Source: Costus lasius
Taxonomy: Eukaryota > Streptophyta > Magnoliopsida > Zingiberales > Costaceae
DNA: 64,000 bases
Reading direction: 5' to 3'
Assembly (NCBI GenBank): GCA_027563935.2
Contig: CM050452.1
Coordinates: 31,566,850-31,630,849, forward strand
Made by a program: the position numbers and the translations under genes. How positions within the stretch are numbered: the first letter of the stretch is position 1; each line of letters begins with the position of its first letter. The notes below the pieces were generated by a model. That model was not told the origin of the DNA. It did not search any database and was given only the letters and a program-made list of their open reading frames with translations. Positions 43,389 through 54,331 of this stretch are shown piece after piece.

Positions 43389-43796
43389 CATGTATCATCT
43401 CTTGATTCCTACTTAGCATTTTTTGCTAACTCCCCTTGTTTCTCCTCCAGGTACCGAGTTAGCGTCTGGGAGGGATAGAGTAGATAGCTAGATACCCACC
43501 AGAGTTAGAATATCACCAAGTGTTCTTTTTATGAATACTTTTCTGGTTTATTCTATTCTTTCAGTTTAATTAATTTCATCTTGGTTAGTGTGTCTATATA
43601 GGTTGTGGTTTATAAATTTTCTAAGTGGATTTTGTTGATCTTAAAAGATTGTGTTATACAGTTCTGATGTTTGATTTGAGATTATTTGATTAATAAAATT
43701 TTAATAGCATTTGTGTTCTTTGGTCCCTATTAATATTGCCATCTCCCTGAGGGACCCTCAGCTAGGAATGAGTTGGCTTTCCGCCGGGGCATGACA
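43389..43796 (+). repeat. Tekay-T 3' LTR, last segment
   Basis: Resumes after the Athila complex. The 3' part (TTTGTGTTCTTTGGTCCC, GAGGGACCCTCAG, CCGCCGGGGCATGACA) has the look of a chromovirus LTR end and stops at CA 43796. CATGT at its start repeats CATGT at 28626-28630. No reading frame. Confidence 0.65.
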
Positions 43797-45204
43797 CTTG
43801 TTGTGTTAAACTTGTTGAATTGCATACTAATAGAGGGACTTATAGTACTAGCAATCTAAGTAGCAATTTTGTTGTTGTTGATTTCTCATTCATCAAATTT
43901 GTCTATATCAGTAGGACAATGGTATTCATTAGTAACGTATTTCCATAATCCACATCCCTTTAAAAAGGTTCACATAAGATAAGACCATTGATTATAATTA
44001 GATCCATCTAATTTAATATTTATCGATAATATTTCTCCTACCGTTGTTTTAAATACTATATATCTCTATATCACTCTTTTATAAGTTAACTTAAGTGGTA
44101 AGAGGCCCACGTGCGTTATCCACTCAAGCCTTAAAAAGTGATATCTAAATATATAGTATTAAACTATACGAAGAAGGAGAAGATAGTAAATACCAGATAG
44201 ATGAGGTCTACACTAATTTCTTGTACCTTTGGTAGAGGCGATGGATTCAGCTTCTGCATTTGTCGAATCCAGAGTCAAAACTTAGTTGACCAAAATTAGG
44301 TCTACAATTGTTCGTCAAATGCACGTCGCGAGCGGCGTTGGTAGGCAACGCTGGATTTCAGCCGCGGCGTCGCTGCCAAAAAAAATCGTCGTTGGCGTTC
44401 TTGCATAGAGGCTGCGAGCAATGCTGCGGTGTTGGGCCTGCTTGACCCTGCAAGGGTCGGCGGGTTGAAGAACTCGGGAGATTTGGATTAGGGGAACAGT
44501 ACAAAAAAAATCCAAAATTAGGGGTGTGGAGCGTTGACTCGTCGGCAAGTGTCCGGTGGATCTGCTGTAGCTGTGAGTCGGGAAGACCACGAAGAGGAAT
44601 AGGCGACCTCGAAGATGCAACTTCTGTGTAGGCAAGCGATCGAATCTGGCGGTGATGGTGATGTCTTCAAGGTGAATCTGGCAATGATGGTGGTGATTCT
44701 TGGATGGATTACACTGCTTCACACGAAAACCTCCCTTGTCATTGACGTAGACAACTGAGTTACCAGATTGGTGATTCTTGGATGGATTACACTGCTTTAC
44801 ATGAAAACCTCCCTTGTCATTGACGTAGACAATTGAGTTACTGGATTGGTGTCGATGATAACATTGATTAACGAGAGATAACCTCTGTTGCTGTGCATCA
44901 GATGAGAAGCAGGATAACCTTCTGATCTGGAGGCGATTCGACAGCAACGACTAGTGCTTAGGATTGAGCCCTGCAGAGACGAAGTATAGAGGACGAAAGA
45001 GGCCGGATACGAGGTGGTGGCATTTTGCTTCGATGGATCTGCAACTCTAGAACGAGAAGCAACTTGATTAACTAAAGTAATAGGGGAGCTCCTTCTGAGA
45101 TTGGATTTGTGGCAGATTAGGGGATAAAACGCTAGTAGATGAGAGGGAAGGAGTGGCTGTAAGCTAAGGAATATCATGGAGAAAACCCTACCTCTGATAT
45201 ATCA
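43797..45204 (-). other. Unassigned DNA, possibly the 5' internal part of a minus-strand Copia
   Basis: No family recognised. The minus strand holds two overlapping open frames (45177-44797, 126 residues; 44947-44315, 210 residues) that I cannot assign. They include a 26-residue repeat caused by a 78-bp duplication (44695-44772 and 44773-44850). The minus-strand block at 45192-45204 reads TGATATATCAGAG, close to a Copia primer site, and an LTR-like end lies beside it (45205-45243). If so, the frames would be an eroded gag region. 43797-44314 shows nothing I can name. Confidence 0.35.
44695..44850 (-). repeat. 78-bp tandem duplication, two copies
   Basis: Both copies begin GATTCTTGGATGGATTACAC and differ at only a few positions. 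Because 78 is a multiple of three, the minus-strand frame stays open and gains a repeat with IVYVNDKGGFHVKQCNPSKN. Confidence 0.85.
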
Positions 45205-45243
45205 TGTTAAATATAAAAGAATTGAATCCTTATTGTGTAATAA
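45205..45243 (-). repeat. End of a minus-strand Copia-type LTR (fragment)
   Basis: The minus strand ends CAATTCTTTTATATTTAACA, a form often seen at Copia LTR ends, next to a damaged initiator-Met primer site. It is cut at 45243 by the Athila-4 LTR. Confidence 0.4.
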
Positions 45244-46777
45244 TGATAGCATGCAAATATATGACATATCGTGGCTTAATTTTATCATTATTTTGGAGTA
45301 AAATGCATGATTTGTCTCATTTATTTGCCTAAATGCTTTACATTATTCAAAATCTTCACTTTTCCTTATTTTCATTGAAATGTAGGGATTTTGCCCTAAA
45401 ATTGGTGGAATTTGGAAGATCTGAAGATATGGGATGATTCCTCATGATGAAACGAAGCTACACGTCAAATTTCAGTTCAAACGAACTTTTCTACGCTCTT
45501 AACAGGCATGGCCGTGTATCTATGCACGGCCGTGTATGAGCTTGCTTTCCTAGACTGCGCTAAGCCATTCACAGGCACGCCCGTGCACCCATGCATGGCC
45601 GTGAAGGGATCAGCCGACTTTTCCAGAACTCGATGAAACATTCACGAGCACACCTGTGAACATATACATGGCCGAGTAAGTTTTCCATAAAATAACCTTT
45701 GACTAGCCATTCACGGGCGTGGCCGTGCATCCATGCACGACCGTTTATTGTCCAGCCAGATTCGACACCCATTCAGTTTTTCATTTTGTTCTTACTATTT
45801 TTGAAGTGGATTTTAATGAAATTTTACGGAGACCTTCCTAACTAGGAAACAGACGTTTTGGGACTGGAATCACATGATTTGGGCAAGGGCTCGAGGAGAA
45901 CGAATGAAAGATGTGACAACTAGGGTTTGAGGTGATTTTCTTGATGGCGAGACTGTTTGGGCTCGATTTCTCCCTCGTTTCGGCACTGAGGATCTTGCTG
46001 TACCCTCTCCCATCAAGGATCTTGCATCCCCCCTGGTTTGATTTGATTTGTATGAGAGATTTCATATGTTTAACGATGTATCTTGTAGCGTAAACTTCTT
46101 TTTGGGGTTTGGGCGTAGCCCGCTGTTAGAATGTTGAATATTAATGCTTGATCTATATATTTCTCATATTTGTCTTTGTTCTTATTCATGTCTAGGAAGT
46201 TTTAATTCATGATTATATACTGGCCATACATACTTATGTTTTAGACGTTGCGGGAAGGACTGAGAAGTGAACCACAATCGTCGGATCCCCTTAGATTGGA
46301 CTAGTGATTTCGGCCATGAGAGTTGTTGAAATCACCTGAGGAACCCTAATTTTTCACAGAACCCATTAGGTCCGCTTAACCTGGTAAGCCATGAGAGTAG
46401 GAGACTTGGGTTAAGTTTGATACCAGACCGTGTCCTGAGAGGGAGCGTGTCTGTACCTTAGGAAGGATTACCTTGATAACATAGGTAAAAACTTATTTAA
46501 AATATTATCATTAACTTTCTTTCATACTTCAGTGTGGTGAAACCTAAAATCCCGATCTTCTCTCAAAAATCTCAAACCTCGATTGCTTGCTTTCTGTTCT
46601 GTCTGCTTTTAATTTGTTTTAGTTTACTCACTTGCATTAGGATTTAGTAACACTCCTACATTTATTTGATCACCAAGCTATTAATTTACTGATCAGTTAG
46701 TACTTGACCACTAATCCTCGTGGGATCGATACTTTTTATTATGCGATAGACCATGCACTTGCGGTACACACCTATCA
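45244..46777 (+). repeat. 5' LTR of Athila-4 (1534 bp)
   Basis: Starts TGATAGCATG and ends CACACCTATCA, followed by the primer site. It contains an array of CACGGCCGTG-type palindromes (about 45508-45750), for example GGCCGTGTATCTATGCACGG at 45530. The layout matches solo LTR S2. Confidence 0.87.
45508..45750 (+). repeat. CACGGCCGTG-type palindrome array in the Athila-4 LTR
   Basis: Four units about 60-70 bases apart. Each pairs a form like CACGGGCGTGGCCGTGCA with a mirror like ATGCACGGCCGTGAAT. The last (45710-45750) has GGCCGTGCATCCATGCACG. A matching array lies after pol at 51645-51870. Confidence 0.75.
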
Positions 46778-46783
46778 AGTTTT

Positions 46784-46801
46784 TGGCGCCGTTGCCGAGG
46801 A
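46784..46801 (+). promoter_or_regulatory. Primer-binding site, tRNA-Asp type
   Basis: TGGCGCCGTTGCCGAGGA, one base different from the tRNA-Asp complement, six bases after the LTR end. Confidence 0.88.
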
Positions 46802-46980
46802 CTAAGTTTGCCAATATTAACATGATCAGGAGATTACTAGAATAGGTTTAGTTAGATCTTTTCTTATTTTCATTCTATTTATTTACCATTTAGTTACTTT
46901 TAGCTAATTTTCTATTTATTCTAGTTGTAATATTTATTTGGTGCTAGTGCTACTAATCTCTTTTGTCAAGGTATTTGTTT

Positions 46981-48988
46981 ATGCCCAGGAACACCGTTCG
47001 AATAGGGAAACTTGTACCTGGAGACCCGGAGATAGAGTGTACCTTCCGTCTGGTCAGAAGGAATCTAAAAAGGTTGAAGCTTGAAGGACAATTTTCTGAC
47101 AACCAAACAATGGAAGCTAATCTCTCTCTAAAAGACTTTGCTGCACCCACCATCTCTGGTGTGCACACGAGCATATCACGACTGGCTATCGAAGCTAACA
47201 ACTTCGAGATCAAGCCATCTCTTGTACACATGGTGCAACAAAACCAATTTAGTGGAGCAGCCATAGAAGACCCTAACCTTCATCTTTCTATTTTTCTAGA
47301 ATGCTCCGACACTCTAAAAATTAGTGGTGCTCCCCTTGATGCTATTAAGCTAAGGATTTTCCCTTTTTCTCTCAGGGACCGAGGTAGGGCGTGGTTGTAA
47401 TCTTTACCGCAAGGATCTATCACAACATGGGAACAACTATCACAAGCCTTGTTGTCAAAATATTTCCCATGGAGTAAGACCGCTCAGCGAGATGGAGAGT
47501 CCCTATATGAAGTATGGGACAAGTTCAAGGAACTGCTGCGCATGTGCCCACACCATGGTCTACAGAAATGGGTGATCATACATACCTTTTATAGTGGTCT
47601 ATTATATCAGACTTGACTTTCTATAGATGCTGGAGCTGGTGAGGCACTGATGAACAAAAATTATAATAATGCTATGGAGTTAATTGAGGACAAGGCCCTC
47701 AATCACTATCAGTGGTCAGGAGAGAGGAGCCAGCCAGTTCGAAATTCAGGGAAGTTTGATATGAACATGATTAATTCCCTAGTAGCAAAAGTAGATGCAC
47801 TTTCTTCTAAGATTGATTCTATTAATGTTTCTACTTCTAACTCTATAACTTGTGATATTTGTGGAGCAACAGGACATTCTTCTGATGACTGCCACATCTT
47901 GAGCACCCCATCTGAACAAGTCAATGCTATTGGGAACATTAGGAATCAGAACGAGCCCCTACTCAAACACATATAATCCGGGATGAAGAAATCACCTGAA
48001 TTTCTCCTACAGGCTTAACCAAGGGCAAGTTCCTCCTACAAATTTTGCTAATCCAAAATCTTCTTCTAATTTCAGGCCTCCCCCTGAAATACAACATCCA
48101 TCCGCTAATCAAAGACAGCTAGATCCTCCCCAAAAATCTAGAGTAGAGTTGATGTTGGAGAGTTTCATGGCAAATCAGATGAAGCACACTGATAACATAA
48201 ATGAGTAGATTCGACAGCTGAATATGAAAGTGGACTCAATATCCACACACTTGAAAATGATGGAGTACCGGATTACAAAACTGGACCAGCGAACTAGTTC
48301 ATCCTCTAGAACCCCAGGAATGCTTCCAACTCAACCTGAAGCAAATCCGAGAGACCAATGCAATGCCGTCATAAACAAGTGGTGATGAGCAATTAAAGGA
48401 CTCTGAGGCTGAGAGCCTTGAGAATGAAAGAGAAGAGTTTGAAAGCCAGAAAAAGAAGCCTCACTCAGAAATTCCTGAAACACCAGACGTCGAGAAGATA
48501 ATGGCTATTACTGAAAACTCTACAAATTGCATGCATAATCAGCCGCCTCTCAAATTTGAATACCCTGGTAGTTTTGATATACCATGCATGATTGGTAACA
48601 CTTCGTTCGATAGAGCACTCTTGGTAACACTTCGGCATTAGCATCATGTCATCCCTTACCTTCAAGAGGTTGGACTTAGGAAATCTCAAATCGATATCTA
48701 GGGTTCTCCAACTTACAAACAGCTCTAAACTTCACCCGCTTGGGATTGCTGAGAATGTGCCGCTGCAAATTAAAGGATTCTCTGTCTCGGTAGATTTTGT
48801 GATTCTAGACATGACTGAGAATTCTACCTTTCCTTTTATATTGGGCAGGCCATTCCTTGCTACCATAAGAGAAATGACTAATGTTCCACACAGGACAATG
48901 AACTTTAGCATTGATGAGAATAATTTATCATTCAATCTTTCTGCTAATAACAAAGAATTCTATATTTCAGGCTCTAGGGATAGCGGAG
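46981..48988 (+). pseudogene. Athila-4 gag-protease (broken)
   Basis: ATG 46981 opens MPRNTVRIGKLVPGDPEIE. Gag motifs are LRIFPFSLRDRGRAWL, TTWEQLSQALLSKYFP, CPHHGLQKWVIIHTFYSGLL and AMELIEDKALNHYQW. A zinc knuckle follows, CDICGATGHSSDDC (CX2CX4HX4C, near 47855). Stops are at 47398-47400 and 47614-47616 in the same frame, then at 47974-47976; a short deletion follows KYFPWSKTA. The protease C-terminal half is at 48646-48988 (VDFVILDM, FPFILGRPFLAT). The active-site segment has been replaced by a second copy of TTGGTAACACTTCG (48592-48605 and 48621-48634), so no catalytic Asp remains. Cut by solo LTR S3 at 48988. Confidence 0.85.
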
Positions 48989-51063
48989 TGTTGTGATTTG
49001 AAATGACACACTTATGAATACAAGTAGGGTAGACTTATTTCAGGTGTCGCGGCCAAAACCTAAGTGTTGGCGTACAGGGACTTTTGTCACTCCCTGACAC
49101 GGCTCCAAAAACTTGTTGTCCCTAAACTTGTAGTGTCCGCAAGTGCACGGATACTCGAAGTAATAAAGAAAAGTATCAATCCCACAGAGACCTGTGTTGT
49201 CAAGTACCGAATAATTGATTTCTTACTATCTAGGTAATCGAAATTATGCAAGCAAGCAAATCGAAAACTAAAATGGAATTATCAGGGAGAGAAGATGGGA
49301 CTAGGGTTTCATTAACTATAATTTCTTTGACTAGACATGAATAAAGATTTCTTCAGTTTAACTTTAATATGATAAAGATGTAATTTACTTAATAAAAGGA
49401 TTATCTCACTTTCGTGAAGACAATCATGCAGAGATCAACCCTCGCTTTCGCGCAAGATTTATCCCAAGCTAAAGATAAGTAAATCATCAAACTAAAAACT
49501 CAAGGATCACTTTCGTGCATCCAAATTCTAGGTTGATAATCTCTAGTGGAATCTCAAGGATCACTTTCGTGCATCCGAGTCTCGACACTAGTTTTACTCA
49601 TGGTTCTCCAACGTTCCGAGCCTTGCTTTCGCACAAGATCTCCACGTTTGACAACTTATACTCAATCCTAGATTCATATTATATTCATGGCAATTAATCT
49701 CCTAAAATCAAACAAATAAGAACTAACCTAAGAAAGTTCCTAACATGCAATTCTAGGGTTCCAAGTTCTCAAGCAATTAATTTTTAGTCAATGGCGAAAA
49801 CTCTAAAACATGAATAATAATATAGATCTAAGAGAATCTAAAAACAATCATTACATGAGTAATATCATCATGCTTAGATTAAACGTGATGAAATAATGAA
49901 AAAATAGTCATCTAGTCATTAAAAATCAAGTGAATTACTCCCCCATGTCCCAAAGTGATTTTAAGCTATCATAGAGGGAAGATTACAATAATTCATAGTG
50001 TTGGAAATTGACACAGAGTGAAAGGAAGAATTACGGTACGGCCGTAATGAAGATTACGGCCGTAATCTGGGCAAACGACGGCAGCGCGCGATCTTTTGCT
50101 GATTTCTCCTCCGTCTGATCTCCAATCACGCTGAAACATCTGGGACACCTTCTCCTCCTCTATGCGTAGCTTCCACTTAAATTTCACGGCCGGAGATGCA
50201 TTGTATGCTTCCCGGTGGCGAAACCTAGGGCGGCAGCGTTTGAGGCGATTTCTCTCTCTCTGGTGGACGAAAATTAGGGCTTTTGGTTTGCTTCTCTTCG
50301 TCTCGAAAAAAACTCCCCTTTTGCTTCTTACAGCATCCAATTTAATGGCCTAGATCGATCGCAATCATCTCCGCAAAAATTAGGCTTCAAGTTGACCGAA
50401 AAAATTGCAATTTTGAGTTGTAATTACGGCTGTAATTAATGTTACGGCAGTGCCGTAATTTGGACAGCCAACTCTCGGGTGAAATTCTTCCGGAATTACG
50501 GTACTGTGATCTTCTTTATGGCAGTGCCGTAATGTCAGTAATCTTTCGGGTGGAAAACTATCCCGAATTATGGTACCGTAAATTTTGTTACGGTAGTACC
50601 GTAAACTTCATCAAATCTCTGTCCAAAAATGCTCCAAAATACGGCACCGTAGAGATTATTACGGTCGTGCCGTAATACCACGAAATTCTCTTGTTTGAAA
50701 AACTTCAAATTACGGCACCTCTCGGGAATTACAGCTGTGCCGTGATTTTGATCTGCGAGTGCAGTCAAATTACGATACCGTAATATCCATAATGGGGGTG
50801 CCGTAATTTGTTCTAAAGCTCCAATTCTTCTGAAATTTGTCATGTATCTTCTTCTTGATGATAAGAATTCTTCTATGTATTTGATTTTGCTCGAAAATGC
50901 CTTAAAATCTTGCCTTTTTACCTGAAAATCATGAAAAACCAAAATAGAAGTAGATTTTGCAATATTTGATAAAAAAGGCATAAAAATAGGCAAAGTGGTA
51001 TGAATTTGACATGAAAAGATATATAAAATGGCATGAAATTTACTATAAATTTCAGTGTCATCA
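48989..51063 (-). repeat. Solo LTR S3, Athila-1-like lineage (2075 bp)
   Basis: Perfect CGGAG duplication (48984-48988 and 51064-51068). The minus strand starts TGATGACACTGAAATTTA and ends AAATCACAACA. It is the long-U5 type, with the primer-site relic at 49101-49118 (minus strand). Palindromes lie at 50030-50810 and the GCACGAAAGTGA-like motifs at about 49400-49650. No internal element sequence. Confidence 0.92.
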
Positions 51064-51068
51064 CGGAG

Positions 51069-51400
51069 CAGTAGCGCAGGAAGGGACTGTGCAGTCAAGA
51101 AGCAAGATGGATCTACTCCCAGAAGCTTTTCCTAAATATTTTGAAGAGAAGCCTGACGACTCAATTGATCCACGAGAAGATGAGATAGCGGCTATGATGA
51201 TTCAAATTGAAGATGCCACTGGATCTAAACTAAACAAGAGAACACTAGGAGTGTCTGAGGACGAGATTCTCATTGACTCTAGGAAGACTGATGTGTTTTA
51301 CCAATATGCTGTTCCATGTTCTATCCAAACAGTTAAAGAGGAACTTTTATATCTCGTGCTTATTTTAATAGGTGCAATTCGTGGGCGACAACGACAGTAG
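51069..51400 (+). pseudogene. Athila-4 frame after the protease (unrecognised)
   Basis: In frame with the end of the protease once solo LTR S3 and one CGGAG are removed. Encodes about 110 residues with FPKYFEEKPDDSIDPREDEI and IEDATGSKLNKRTLGVSEDE, ending RGRQRQ at TAG 51398-51400. I do not recognise it. It stands where RT should begin, directly before the post-pol region, so it may be the protease C-terminus joined to a late pol or extra frame by an internal deletion. Confidence 0.45.
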
Positions 51401-52084
51401 AGGCTCCATGCCACTAACTTCACCTCTGCTATACCAGATATACCATAAGCACCATGCTAGTCAAGCTAGTGACCTTAAAGAAGCACTTGTTAGGAGGCAA
51501 CCCAACCTCTTGTTTACATTCTTCGTTTCTTATTTATTTTTCTCATTTAGTCTTTATAGTTTTTCAAATTTTCTTTCATATTTATGCTTTTAGGCTGTAC
51601 CCTACTAATAGTAATTTTTCTAGAATTTTTCAGGTAGTTGCGAGCCGTTCACGGTCGCACCCGTGCATCCATACACGGCCGTGAATGACTCGCAATATTT
51701 TCTGCCAGCACGCCAAAGCATTCACGGCAGGGGTGTGAAGAGACGCATGGCCGTGGCGCGTAAGTGATGTTCGTGTCAATTCAGTGCTAAGGCTTGCACA
51801 GGCTGGGCCATGTATGCCTTCACGGTCGTGTATGATTCTATTATAAAAAAAGCAATGCCTGCACACCCGCGTACACATCCGTGTGTGAAACCCTAGCCGC
51901 GCAGCCGCTATTCCGATCTGCCGCCTCCAGCACCCGATCGACCTCTGGTGACCCACCACCGCTTTCTCCAGGCTCCGGCGAACCTTTCCCACAAATTTTC
52001 GGCACCGATTCGTGCCTCCTCACACCGATCCGCCGCTTCTCCAGTTTCCGCCACCGCCTGTGGATCTATTGCCGCCGACCTTGA
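51401..52084 (+). other. Athila-4 post-pol region
   Basis: No coding sequence. The post-pol motif GTTAGGAGGCAACCCAAC (51489-51506) comes first. Next is a palindrome array of the LTR type (51645-51870, with CACGGTCGCACCCGTGCATC and ATACACGGCCGTGAAT). A CCGCC-rich stretch (51895-52084) resembles a gene leader. Copia-D cuts it after CTTGA (52080-52084). Confidence 0.7.
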
Positions 52085-54316
52085 TGTTAGGGAATGCCGG
52101 GTGTAATTTTAAAATTTTGCAGTCCCAGGACGCAGCGGAAGAAGTATTACACCCGAAACACATTCCTTTCCCAAGGATCCTTGCGAGTGAGAGAACACAA
52201 GGATGTGTTAGGGTTAGTACCTTTATTGCTTGTTTAGATGTCGAAGCCATTTTGAAGGCGCCCAGGTGTTCGCCCTCTACAAGTATCCATGCGTCGACTC
52301 CTTGATCGTTGCTCCCTTCCACGCTCGGTGCTAGCCTCGGGAAGAGAATCAAGCCTTCATTTCCACTTGCGCCACCTTCAAGAGAAGTTGCGCCAAGGAA
52401 GGGATAGGGAAGATGATGCCGCCAAGGACTTCCCTCTTCTTCTTTGCTTACGCCACCTCCAAGGTGCGCCTATGACCAAGGGACAATGAGGGCTTGTGAC
52501 AAGAAGACGCCACCAAGCACAAAGAATCCTTGCGCCAAAGAAGAGAGGAAGAGGAAGAACTTGCGGCTCCAAGGAAGAAGTTTGCACCACCTTGTTGTCG
52601 CCCTTTGCTTTGCTCTCTCTCCCTTCTATGTGTGTTCACGCCTCCTTAAAGTCCAACCATGGAAGGGGCGGTAAGGGGTCCTATAAATAGGACAAGAAGC
52701 GGCAAGGCAATGGCTAAGATCATGCCAAGTGGGCGGCTAGGATAAAGGGGTCTTGAGGTAAGGAAAGTCTCCAAGACTTTACCATAAACCTCATTCAACC
52801 TATCCTAATTTGCCCAATGGCCATATCAGCCCAAGACATGCCTTAGATGCATGCATTCCATCCAAGGGAAGGGCAAGGCACAACAAGCATGAGGAGTTTC
52901 GGCTAGGGTAAGAATTTTGGGAGAAACTAGGGTTTTAGGTAAGGTAAGTCTCCAAGACATTACCATATACCTTACCCTACTATCCATATGCGCCCAAGCT
53001 CTTTCCAAAAGAGCCATCAAGCCATATCAGCCCCAAGACTTACCTTAGAGGCAAGTATTCCTTCCAAGGAAGAAGGGCTAGGCGCCCTTTACTTCCATAA
53101 TGAAGCAAAGGCGCCTCCCTCACCCCATTATGCCCCTAGGCGCCAATGGGGTGAGATTTCTCCCCATTATACCCTTTAAAGCTAATTCCTCTTCATGACA
53201 ACTAATTATTGGGCCTCATTGGATAATGAGCTAGCCCAAACTTCATGGCATGGGTTGATTAAGCCATTGGATCTAATCCAATGCAACCCTAATCCAAATG
53301 TGACCAATCTAGGTCAATTTTGGGTCAACCTGCCAAAAATGAAGTTTGGCTCCAATAACTTTCTTCCAACTCATCAGGCCCATTGGCGCTGATGAAATCT
53401 TCTAAATGGATCCAAGTTATCCAACAACTTGATCCTAAGGCTTCTGATTAAAGCAACGTCAAGAGTCTATTGCGTGTGACCTCGTAGGATCCATATGACG
53501 ATGGCAATGATGTAAACATCATAAGTAGTGAGGGGTATCTAGCAACACATCACTACTACCCATGTCATAGGACTTAAGTCATTATGGCAACAACTCCTAA
53601 CAAGCAACGAGGATTCCCATTGCATTACAGATCCCTTTGCCTAAGCTGATATCCTGCCATTGGATTAGTCTCAAGTTTATTATCCAATGCATTGGTCATG
53701 ACTCAACAAGTGTGGCCACACTCTCCTGTCATGCACCAATAAGGTGGGGCGCCCCGAGGTGGATATCATGCTTCCTCGGAAGGAAGGGGCAAATCCTACT
53801 ATTGGTCATCCATGTCTCTACGTGACTTATGACATGCCCAATGACAGTCGTTTTGATCTCCCAATTACGGAGAGACGTAAGACTGTGTATTAAAGCATAC
53901 CCTTCATCAAGTCTAGACATGAATACCTCAAGTCTAAGGATCAATGCAAACCTCTTGCATGTGAGATTGACGTGTTGACTAGACAAGGCAATCCTCACGG
54001 TGGATCACTCCAATGCATCCAATGCACCTGTATGTCTGCGTTACTGTGCCCCGCACCTAACCAGCCCATACACCAGTCTCACATGTACCGAAGCTGTCCC
54101 ATATCTGCTAAGGTACCTTGTCTGGGGATAGCTTATGAGAATGGATCCAATCCAAACTCCTGGGACATTATTTATGCAACTCAATACATCAACGCAGGTA
54201 GAGAAGTCTGCATAATAACGACCATGCCTATATTAAGAGTAATAGTTCTATCAAAGTACATTCAAACAATGCCTGACCATATCCATACATTGGTCTTTAG
54301 GGCATATACACCAACA
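52085..54316 (-). repeat. 3' LTR of Copia-D (2232 bp)
   Basis: Minus strand TGTTGGTGTATGCCC ... GGCATTCCCTAACA. The left flank is CTTGA; the matching copy would be beyond the window. A palindromic TATA-like block GTCCTATAAATAGGAC sits at 52678-52693 and could be the promoter. No reading frame is conserved. Confidence 0.85.
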
Positions 54317-54331
54317 ATCTCCCACTTGCAC
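54317..54331 (-). promoter_or_regulatory. Polypurine tract of Copia-D
   Basis: The minus strand reads GTGCAAGTGGGAGAT, identical to the tract of Copia-B, directly before the 3' LTR. Confidence 0.85.

Larger units (their letters stand above)
2540..43796 (+). mobile_element. Tekay-T: chromovirus-like Ty3/gypsy element, interrupted many times
   Basis: The outermost element of the left two thirds. Its pieces in order are RT/RNase H (2540-3264), integrase plus chromodomain (22877-24456), polypurine tract (about 24491-24504) and 3' LTR (24505-25202, 27883-28630 and 43389-43796). Joining 3264 to 22882 restores the common gypsy RNase H end motif KANVVADALSQK, which shows the Athila-1 insertion point. 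The 5' LTR, gag and protease are outside the window. Several in-frame stops show that it is dead. Assignment to the Tekay/Del clade rests on the integrase C-terminus with a chromodomain-like end and on the LTR end GGGGCATGACA; it was not tested by phylogeny. Confidence 0.8.
45244..52084 (+). mobile_element. Athila-4: Athila-like element with gag and protease remains but no RT or integrase
   Basis: 5' LTR (45244-46777), tRNA-Asp primer site, broken gag-protease (46981-48988), solo LTR S3, a short frame (51069-51400), the post-pol motif (51489-51506) and a 3' untranslated region up to 52084, where Copia-D begins. The 3' LTR is outside the window. About 2.5 kb or more of RT-RNase H-integrase is missing between the protease and the post-pol motif. 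Its LTR lineage is that of solo LTR S2. Confidence 0.85.

Noticed and set aside
43797..45204. A host gene on the minus strand
   Set aside because: The two frames overlap in different phases with no recognised domain; a primer-site-like block and LTR-like end at the 5' side make an element remnant more likely. Kept only as unassigned.
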